Below the pieces are notes generated by a model that worked only from the letters and a program-made list of their open reading frames with translations, did no database searches and was not told the DNA's origin. A DNA stretch of 7,230 nucleotides from JBEKOF01 sp050015895 (GTDB lineage Bacteria; Verrucomicrobiota; Verrucomicrobiia; Limisphaerales; Palsa-1400), in contig JBEKAN010000244.1 of assembly GCA_050015895.1 (NCBI GenBank), positions 1 through 7,230 of the forward strand. The letters are read 5' to 3'. Position 1 is the stretch's first letter. Each line of letters begins with the position of its first letter. Of the stretch, positions 1-5,441 are shown in pieces. The position numbers were made by a program, and so were the translations under genes.

Positions 1-3000
1 ACCAGAGATTTGGCTGCAAGTAGAGTGGCTCGCAGATAGGAAACAACATGTAACCGTTGCTCCACGATTGAAATTGAATGACCCGGCTTCCGGCAGAAGT
101 GGAGGCGAACACGGCCCAATCGCCATTGGTTCCCCCTCCGACTTGAAAAAAGGTGCCGTAATTCGCATTGGTTTCTTCGAGAAACGTGGATGGCCAAGTC
201 GGCTGGTACCAAAACCGGATCGTCCCATTGCGATAGTCAAAATTCGTCCAATTGCCGTCCTGCACCAAGTAATATTCGAGGTCGGCGGCGGAGTTTGTCG
301 TGGTCATCGAAACGGCATTGCTGGCCCAGCTTGGCAGCGCAATCATAGAGCTGCTGCAAAAGGGGGCCTTCCCGGCCTGGTTGGTCAAAGCTGCCGTGTC
401 GAACTTCCAATAGCCCAAGCGCACATGCTGAGGGTAATATCCACCGTAATTGACGCCTTGGTCGTAAATGGCGAAGGGATTCATCCAGTCGAGCAAATCT
501 CCGCTGGAATAGACCCCGGTTCCGTTGGCATCCAGAACGTAATCAGGAATGCCTGGGATGTATGTGGAAAGAGGATTTCCATAATTGTCGGTAGCGACGT
601 AGTGATAGCCGATGTCCACAATCGCATCTCCTTCCGGGGCCTGATTGGTCTGCGTCGTGAAATGATAGAGGCCGTAGTTGGTTGCCGAGGCATCCCCACT
701 CAATATCAGCGGGCTGTTGGAAGGCAGGTAAAAAGTGCCCAGCCAGCTTGTCTGCCAGTTGAAGCCGTTCGTGACGATCTGATCATGGGCTCCGCCAATG
801 GCAAATTTGCCCGAGGAATTGGTAAACGCATTGTAATCGTAAGAAACGGTCGCGGTGTTTGTTCCGTAGCCGTAGTCCAGGATGTCCGTTCCATCAAACG
901 TGCTGTCCCTCACTGTGATCTGAATCGGTGTGGAGTAGGGAACCATAAACAAATCGCCACCGTGAAAGGTGCAGTTCTGCACAACATATTGATTTCCCGG
1001 GAACCCCTGCTCCTGGCAGGCCGCCGTTCTGTCCATCAAACAGTTGGTAAAATAGCAACTGATCACGTAACCATAACCGAGTTGGCCCCCATGAAATTCG
1101 CAGTTGGTCGCGTTCACAATCAAATAAGCGGAATCGTCGCGAAAGTGCTGGCCACACGCTTCATCCCCATTCGCCAGAACGGAGCAATGGGTGAAAAGCA
1201 GATTCATTTCCGGCGAAAGAGCGATGTTTCCGCCAGACTGGCTGTCCCCCAAGCCCACCAACCCGCCCACAATGTTAATCCCCGGCCAATTCGTGTCGCT
1301 GCGGCCCTCCTGCACCGTATTAGCCCGGACCCACCAGAGCGGCGCTTCTTCGGATCCTTGGAAGGTTGCACTCATCGAGTTGGCCATGGAAATGCCATAG
1401 CCCGAGGAAGAAGCGTTGAAGTAGCCCACCGCAACGCCCGGGGAAAAGGTCAGATTCTGATTGACCTTGGTTCCTCCGAATACATAGTCCAATGGGGCGT
1501 AGTGATAGCCTAAATCCGGCCCGGGTGTCTCGGCCTCCCGGTTGGCTTGAATCCCGAGAGTGCTGGCAACCGAAATGGTGGCGTTGGAATAGACACTCGG
1601 CGGATGAGTCGTCAGGCCCTGCAAATCCTGCAAAAGGGCGGGATTGATATTGATTGTTCCGTTGCTCTCCGTGGAGGCATTGGTTGCCAGGTAGTAGTTC
1701 CCAGCCCCGACGCGCAAGTACAGTAGGGCCCCGCTGTTCGACATGAAGCAATTCGTGAAGGTAAAATTCGTGCCTCCGGCCACCGCGGTAAATATGGAGT
1801 TTGTAATGCCGCCATTGGTCGAACTGCTGGCGTCGAATTTTGTGCATGAATCGACTGTTATATTCTCAGCGTCAATCACGGGAGTTCCGACCACAACGGC
1901 GCCGCAATTTGCGGCCAAAACATTATAAAAACAAACATTCGTGTCGTGAGAAAGGGACACGTTGGTTCCGCAGTTCAGAAACTGACAATTCTGAAAGACA
2001 TGAAAATTGGTCGTGTTGGCTTGATATGCTATGCCCGCGTATGAAAACCGAGCGTCTGTGATTTCCGGGGTCGTGTCGTTCCCGCCGGCCGTCCATTGAA
2101 GATAAATGCCTTTTCCCTGCGCGGGACTCCCAGTGCTGCCTTTGATTGCGTCCGCAAGACTGTTATCATTCGCCGATGTAAACACCGCAGGACGATAGGC
2201 GCAAGACTCGAATATGAAGCTTCCGTTTGGATCAAGCTGATCGAGCGTCGCCGAAGCGGTGTTGGTATACTTGATCACCGTTCCCCCTTCGAAGGCGCTC
2301 GCCCCATACAAGTTCACGTTTCCAGACACATAATAAGTGACGTTCGCTTGAAACACATAATTCGTGGCACTGGTGCTCATCTGCGAGTAGTCAATCACCA
2401 CACCGGGCTTACGTGGCATGGTGTGGGCCACGCGAAGCGGCTTTGGCTCTCTGGCGCCGGCCGCTTTGGGAGGCGACAAGGGCAGTAATGAGGCCATGTG
2501 TTCGACCGCTGTTGGTTGTGAGTTTGTAGTCGAGGCCTGCGGAGGGAGCTCCTGCACGGCGTTGGATATGGCTGACCATGGAATTTCCTCAATGAGAAAG
2601 TCGCGCCCTTCCAAATTCGTCCAGTGTTTGGCAACTCTTTCCTCATTGATCGGGACCGGTTCCCCTTCCCCTTGAAAGAAAAGGGCGTTCCCTATTCCAA
2701 TTTTCATCTCGCCAAAATCCAGCAATGTGTCCTCCGACACCCCGCCGCTCGTGTCGGTCATAATTTGAGGGACTGGTGGTGAATAAAACTCTGTAAGTAC
2801 TTGCATCCGAGACGTTTCTGGATTGAGACCCAGGGTGGCAGGGGATGGGGGCTGCGCGAGGAGAATGATGTTCTGCTCAAGTCCCGATTTATTATAGACG
2901 TATTCAATATCGGCGTTCAAATTCTGGAACGCATTAGAGTACACCACGCGGTTGCTCCCAACCCGTTGGCCGTGAGAGTCTTGCAAAGAGGCGATGAGAA

Positions 3001-3454
3001 CATTCGATCCTGTGGCCGTGTCCCAATAGGCCAAGCCGTAAACCATGCTGAGAAAATCCTTCCCGTCCGGCGAGACCAAATGTACGGAACCGCCTGCTGT
3101 GTTCACATTGCCCATCCAGTGAACGGTGTGCCTTCCCTGGGTGGCCTGCGCTCCGTCTGCTGTGATGTCAATCTGCTCAACCGCATCCAGCCACGGACCA
3201 GACCCGTTTTGCTGGTAACAAATCCCCGTCGCCAGTTCGGTGTAGGCCCTGTTCGTCGTGGTGGTCACCTGTCCGGCGGCGTTGGTCGCCGAAATGATCT
3301 TTGCCCACTGACGGGAATTTGCGTCGCGCGAAATGATGGCGTAGGTCACGTTTGTGGAATTGGCGTTTGTGCTTGCGGGATCGGTTTGCGCACGGACCAT
3401 GGGCACAAAAGCAGAGGACACCACAAGAGCGAGAATGAATTTGGAGTTTTTCAT
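1..3454 (-). CDS. Large secreted beta-helix / LamG-like protein, 3' end cut by window edge
   Basis: The frame stays open for 1,151 codons from ATG 3452-3454 to the window edge, with no stop, so the C-terminus is missing. Residues 1-22 form a signal peptide: a K-containing start, hydrophobic FILALVV, and an A22|Q23 cleavage site after VRA. Residues about 35-345 form an N-terminal module (YTELATG at 71-77, QDSHGQ at 158-163, LTEF at 220-223) that I recall from other large secreted Verrucomicrobiota proteins. From about 350 to 955 the sequence is rich in Asn, Thr, Gly and aromatic residues, with recurrent N-C-x-F turns (489-492, 784-787, 827-830), typical of right-handed parallel beta-helices. 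DLGYHY (647-652) and DIGYHY (947-952) close two segments. From about 1010 a LamG/concanavalin-like domain begins (GYWKFD; GTIRFWYQPTW at 1077-1087) and is truncated. No catalytic site is recognisable. A role in surface adhesion or polysaccharide binding or cleavage is inference. The start is chosen for the signal peptide and the AAGGA site, although the frame is also open upstream to 3847. Confidence 0.9.
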   Translation of the reverse strand, partial: MKNSKFILALVVSSAFVPMVRAQTDPASTNANSTNVTYAIISRDANSRQWAKIISATNAAGQVTTTTNRAYTELATGICYQQNGSGPWLDAVEQIDITADGAQATQGRHTVHWMGNVNTAGGSVHLVSPDGKDFLSMVYGLAYWDTATGSNVLIASLQDSHGQRVGSNRVVYSNAFQNLNADIEYVYNKSGLEQNIILLAQPPSPATLGLNPETSRMQVLTEFYSPPVPQIMTDTSGGVSEDTLLDFGEMKIGIGNALFFQGEGEPVPINEERVAKHWTNLEGRDFLIEEIPWSAISNAVQELPPQASTTNSQPTAVEHMASLLPLSPPKAAGAREPKPLRVAHTMPRKPGVVIDYSQMSTSATNYVFQANVTYYVSGNVNLYGASAFEGGTVIKYTNTASATLDQLDPNGSFIFESCAYRPAVFTSANDNSLADAIKGSTGSPAQGKGIYLQWTAGGNDTTPEITDARFSYAGIAYQANTTNFHVFQNCQFLNCGTNVSLSHDTNVCFYNVLAANCGAVVVGTPVIDAENITVDSCTKFDASSSTNGGITNSIFTAVAGGTNFTFTNCFMSNSGALLYLRVGAGNYYLATNASTESNGTININPALLQDLQGLTTHPPSVYSNATISVASTLGIQANREAETPGPDLGYHYAPLDYVFGGTKVNQNLTFSPGVAVGYFNASSSGYGISMANSMSATFQGSEEAPLWWVRANTVQEGRSDTNWPGINIVGGLVGLGDSQSGGNIALSPEMNLLFTHCSVLANGDEACGQHFRDDSAYLIVNATNCEFHGGQLGYGYVISCYFTNCLMDRTAACQEQGFPGNQYVVQNCTFHGGDLFMVPYSTPIQITVRDSTFDGTDILDYGYGTNTATVSYDYNAFTNSSGKFAIGGAHDQIVTNGFNWQTSWLGTFYLPSNSPLILSGDASATNYGLYHFTTQTNQAPEGDAIVDIGYHYVATDNYGNPLSTYIPGIPDYVLDANGTGVYSSGDLLDWMNPFAIYDQGVNYGGYYPQHVRLGYWKFDTAALTNQAGKAPFCSSSMIALPSWASNAVSMTTTNSAADLEYYLVQDGNWTNFDYRNGTIRFWYQPTWPSTFLEETNANYGTFFQVGGGTNGDWAVFASTSAGSRVIQFQSWSNGYMLFPICEPLYLQPNLW

Positions 3455-3459
3455 TAATA

Positions 3460-3464
3460 TCCTT
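3460..3464 (-). promoter_or_regulatory. Shine-Dalgarno site of the large secreted protein
   Basis: On the minus strand AAGGA lies 5 nt (TATTA) before ATG 3452-3454. It decides the start, because the residues that follow form a clear signal peptide. The start codon shares its A with a TAA stop of another frame, which appears to be accidental. Confidence 0.7.
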
Positions 3465-3533
3465 GGAAAAGAAACCGCCGAAGAAGTGAACAAACCGGGG
3501 TAAAATTGCCGCCCGAGGGTGAAAAGCCCATTC

Positions 3534-3553
3534 CCGACATTTGTCGGCCCGAC
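3534..3553 (-). repeat. Overlapping inverted repeats in the presumed 5' leader
   Basis: CCGACA (3534-3539) and TGTCGG (3542-3547) are a perfect 6-bp inverted pair with 2 bases between them. GTCGG (3543-3547) also pairs with CCGAC (3549-3553) across a single base. The middle arm is shared, so two alternative dyads compete. This could be a regulator binding site, a small RNA fold or chance. Confidence 0.35.
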
Positions 3554-3631
3554 CATTCTGTGCTCAAATTTGTTCTTACCACAACCCAAAAGGCACCCCG
3601 AAAGCGGACATCGAACTGCTGAGACTTGACA

Positions 3632-3660
3632 AATATGCCCCAACGCGCGAAAATAAGCAA
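3632..3660 (-). promoter_or_regulatory. Candidate sigma70-type promoter for the large secreted protein
   Basis: On the minus strand TTGCTT (3655-3660) and CATATT (3632-3637) are separated by exactly 17 bp, just after an AT-rich stretch. The -35 matches only 3 of 6 consensus bases and the -10 matches 4 of 6, so the call is tentative. It would give a 5' leader of roughly 170 nt before the ATG. Confidence 0.35.
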
Positions 3661-3679
3661 GAGTTATTTTAATAAATAA

Positions 3680-3714
3680 ATCAATGGCCAATTGCAAAGT
3701 TGCTAACCATTGAT
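3680..3714 (-). terminator. Nested dyad with T-rich tail, possible tRNA-Val terminator or operator
   Basis: ATCAATGG (3680-3687) and CCATTGAT (3707-3714) are perfect 8-bp inverted arms. Inside them GCAA (3694-3697) and TTGC (3700-3703) form a second short dyad. Read on the minus strand, downstream of the tRNA, the hairpin is followed at once by TTATTTATT. That resembles a weak intrinsic terminator for the tRNA transcript, about 150 nt after its 3' end. The stem is AT-rich and the tail is interrupted. The dyad also sits just upstream of the candidate promoter of the secreted gene, so an operator is equally possible. Confidence 0.35.
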
Positions 3715-3811
3715 AATCAACGGCTTGCAATCGGCATGCGCCCCCACAAAGCAGATTGCATTGCCCGAAATCCCAGAAATTCCCGCTGCCGCGGCAATTC
3801 GCCGCGCGGAT

Positions 3812-3833
3812 TCTGTGCGGAATCTGTGCGGAA
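3812..3833. repeat. Perfect 11-bp tandem duplication
   Basis: The unit TCTGTGCGGAA occurs twice in succession (3812-3822, 3823-3833), 33 bp beyond the encoded CCA end of the tRNA. No further copies were noticed in the window. It may be replication slippage. Confidence 0.8.
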
Positions 3834-3865
3834 AACTCCTTTTTCATCGCTCCCCCTCGTAAAAA

Positions 3866-3940
3866 TGGTGCGCGGTAGAGGGATTGAACCTCTGACCCCC
3901 ACCGTGTCAAGGTGATGCTCTACAACTGAGCTAACCGCGC
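3866..3940 (-). tRNA. tRNA-Val (anticodon GAC)
   Basis: The 75-nt gene folds into a full cloverleaf. It has a perfect 7-bp acceptor stem (GCGCGGT/ACCGCGC), D-stem GCTC/GAGC, anticodon stem TCACC/GGTGG with one T-G pair, loop TTGACAC giving anticodon GAC, a 5-nt variable loop, T-stem AGAGG/CCTCT and T-loop TTCAATC. The discriminator A and CCA are encoded (3866-3869). The tRNA decodes GUC and GUU valine codons. The D-loop is only 7 nt (AGTTGTA), with one G where two are usual. A good promoter lies directly upstream, so the gene has its own transcription start. TTTTT follows the CCA without an additional hairpin. Confidence 0.97.
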
Positions 3941-3953
3941 CCGATGGCTTCAA

Positions 3954-3982
3954 ACTCTAGGCCATCCCCCCGCTCCTGGCAA
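3954..3982 (-). promoter_or_regulatory. Promoter of tRNA-Val
   Basis: On the minus strand TTGCCA (3977-3982, 5 of 6 to TTGACA) and TAGAGT (3954-3959, 4 of 6 to TATAAT) have an ideal 17-bp spacer. Transcription would start near 3947, leaving a leader of about 7 nt before the mature 5' end at 3940. A 6-bp hairpin (CCCGCT 3969-3974 with AGCGGG 3982-3987) overlaps the -35 end. It has no T-run on either strand, so I do not call it a terminator of the transporter operon. Confidence 0.6.
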
Positions 3983-4012
3983 GCGGGAAGTGGAAAATCC
4001 CGGATTCCGCCG

Positions 4013-4020
4013 CCCCCCCC
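4013..4020. repeat. Eight-C homopolymer behind the transporter stop codon
   Basis: Eight consecutive C (G on the coding strand) begin 6 nt after the stop codon of the transporter. A length change here would not alter the protein. The run could be a slippage site or an assembly/sequencing weak point. Confidence 0.8.
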
Positions 4021-4025
4021 TGTTG

Positions 4026-5441
4026 TCACCTCACCAGTTCCTTTTCGATCTCCTCGAGAGTTTTTCCCTTGGTCTCCGGCAACATGAAATGAATGAACAC
4101 ATAGCCCAGGGCACAAATGCCGGCGTAGAGCCAGAAGGTTCCGTCCACCCCCAAGCTGTCTTTGAGGACCGGGAAGGTGAACGTGAGAATAAAGCAGGCG
4201 GTCCACAGCGCCGCCACCGCCACGGACACCGCCGCCCCGCGAATGCGATTGGGGAAGATCTCCGATATGACCACCCAGGTCACCGGCGCAAGCGACATCG
4301 AGTAACAAGCGATCGCCGCCAGAACCAGCAGCAGCACCGGCAATCCCGTCACCCGGTCATGGTAGCAAAAGCCCAGGGCGGCGTATGCGGCGCACAGTCC
4401 CGCCGCTCCCATTTGCATCAGGGGTCGCCGTCCCCCGCGATCCACCACGCCCAGCGCCACAAACGTGAAACCCAGGTTCACCGTGCCGGTCCACGCGATG
4501 TTCTTCAACACGCTCGAAATGCCGTACCCGGCAGACTTGAATATCTCCTCCGCGTAATTGAAAATCACATTGGCGCCGCACCACTGCTGGAAGACCGCCA
4601 GCGCCACGCCCAGCAGCAAAACTCTCCTCATTCCCGGCTTCAGCAACTCGCCAAAATTCACTTTTTCCGTTTCGTGCAGGAGCGACGCCTCAATCCCGGC
4701 CATCGAGTCGTCGGCGTAATGGCGGCCGCCGATTTTCTCCAGGATGCCCCGCGCGCGTTCCCGGCTGCCATTTTTGGCCAGCCAGCGCGGACTCTCCGGC
4801 ACGGCGAACATTCCCGCCAGAAACAACAGCGCCGGCAGCGCCGTCAGGGCAAACATCCACCGCCAGCCGGATTGCCCATACCAGGAATTCTGAATGAACT
4901 GGTCGGTGGCCCCGGAGGGCAGATGGCGCGCCAGCAACCAGTTGATGAGTTGCGCGAGCCATATCCCCAGCACGATCATCAATTGATTCAGCGACACCAG
5001 CTTGCCCCGCATTGGCGCGGGGGCGATCTCCGCGATATACATCGGGGACAAATTGGACGCCAGGCCGATGGCCACGCCGCCCAGAATCCGCCAGGCGACA
5101 AAAACCGCGAAACTCGACGCCAGCGCGTTGCCGATGGAAGTAATGGCAAACAAAAACGCCGACAGAAGCAACAGCCGTTTGCGTCCGAACCTGTCGCTCA
5201 GCGCGCCCGCGACCAGCGCGCCGGCCAGGCATCCCACCAGCGCGCAACTGTTGGCCCAGCCGGATTGCGCGGCGTTGGCCAGGTGAAAATACCGCTCAAA
5301 AAAAGGCTTCGCGCCGCCGATCACAACCCAGTCGTAGCCGAACAACAAACCGCCAAGCGCGGCTATCATGGAGATGCGCCAGATGTGGCCCAAGTTGTAT
5401 TCCGCCCGGAGAGCGGACGATTCCGAGTTCACTGTCATCAT
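4026..5441 (-). CDS. MFS sugar porter (sugar:proton symporter family)
   Basis: This complete 471-residue protein has the usual length and twelve-helix pattern of the sugar porter family (XylE/GLUT type, TC 2.A.1.1). It would move a monosaccharide across the inner membrane, probably with a proton. Visible motifs are GGLLFGYD in helix 1 (D37, the proton-site equivalent of XylE D27), SDRFGRKR (82-89), R118, PESPRWL (215-221), QQWCGAN (285-291), DRGGRRP (334-340), APVTW (385-389), SEIFPNRIRG (393-402) and PETKGK (455-460) near the C-terminus. From memory of XylE, the sugar-contact residues Q153, Q285, Q286, N291 and W389 are kept, while the XylE Y298 and Q415 positions carry N295 and L412. The exact sugar is therefore open. 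ATG 5439-5441 overlaps the TGA of the upstream gene (ATGA), with only a weak Shine-Dalgarno, so translational coupling is likely. A second ATG follows directly. The gene has no obvious terminator. Confidence 0.95.
   Translation of the reverse strand: MMTVNSESSALRAEYNLGHIWRISMIAALGGLLFGYDWVVIGGAKPFFERYFHLANAAQSGWANSCALVGCLAGALVAGALSDRFGRKRLLLLSAFLFAITSIGNALASSFAVFVAWRILGGVAIGLASNLSPMYIAEIAPAPMRGKLVSLNQLMIVLGIWLAQLINWLLARHLPSGATDQFIQNSWYGQSGWRWMFALTALPALLFLAGMFAVPESPRWLAKNGSRERARGILEKIGGRHYADDSMAGIEASLLHETEKVNFGELLKPGMRRVLLLGVALAVFQQWCGANVIFNYAEEIFKSAGYGISSVLKNIAWTGTVNLGFTFVALGVVDRGGRRPLMQMGAAGLCAAYAALGFCYHDRVTGLPVLLLVLAAIACYSMSLAPVTWVVISEIFPNRIRGAAVSVAVAALWTACFILTFTFPVLKDSLGVDGTFWLYAGICALGYVFIHFMLPETKGKTLEEIEKELVR

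Larger units (their letters stand above)
3455..3865. other. Gap between tRNA-Val and the large secreted gene
   Basis: This 411-bp stretch contains no gene that I accept. From right to left it holds an 11-bp tandem duplication (3812-3833), a GC-rich 6-bp inverted repeat without a T-run (3790-3806), a nested dyad (3680-3714) followed by T-rich sequence, the candidate promoter (3632-3660), overlapping CCGAC/GTCGG repeats (3534-3553) and the ribosome binding site. The centre is strongly AT-rich: 16 G/C in the 60 bases 3661-3720, hand count. Short frames here do not look protein-like. One of them is in frame with the downstream gene from ATG 3847. Confidence 0.6.

Noticed and set aside
68..1513. 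481-codon plus-strand frame opposite the secreted gene
   Set aside because: It is codon-aligned with the minus-strand gene, so it stays open because TTA, CTA and TCA codons are rare there. Its product has no recognisable features, while the opposite strand encodes a coherent secreted protein.
2801..3457. 218-codon plus-strand frame opposite the start of the secreted gene
   Set aside because: It lies opposite a signal peptide and N-terminal module with convincing coding character. It has no domain of its own.
3454..3660. 68-codon minus-strand frame ending in TAATG at the start of the secreted gene
   Set aside because: The stop/start overlap looks like coupling. However, the frame begins with TTG inside the candidate -35, has no ribosome binding site and gives an unremarkable peptide.
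3790..3806. CGCGGC/GCCGCG hairpin downstream of the tRNA as terminator
   Set aside because: The stem is good, but no T-rich tail follows on the minus strand.
3700..3953. Short frames on both strands across the tRNA (GRGIEPLTPTVSR and SSVVEHHLDTVG types)
   Set aside because: They are translations of the tRNA-Val gene itself, a well-known source of spurious database proteins.
3969..3987. 6-bp GC-rich hairpin downstream of the transporter as terminator
   Set aside because: There is no T-run on either strand, and the hairpin overlaps the -35 of the tRNA promoter.
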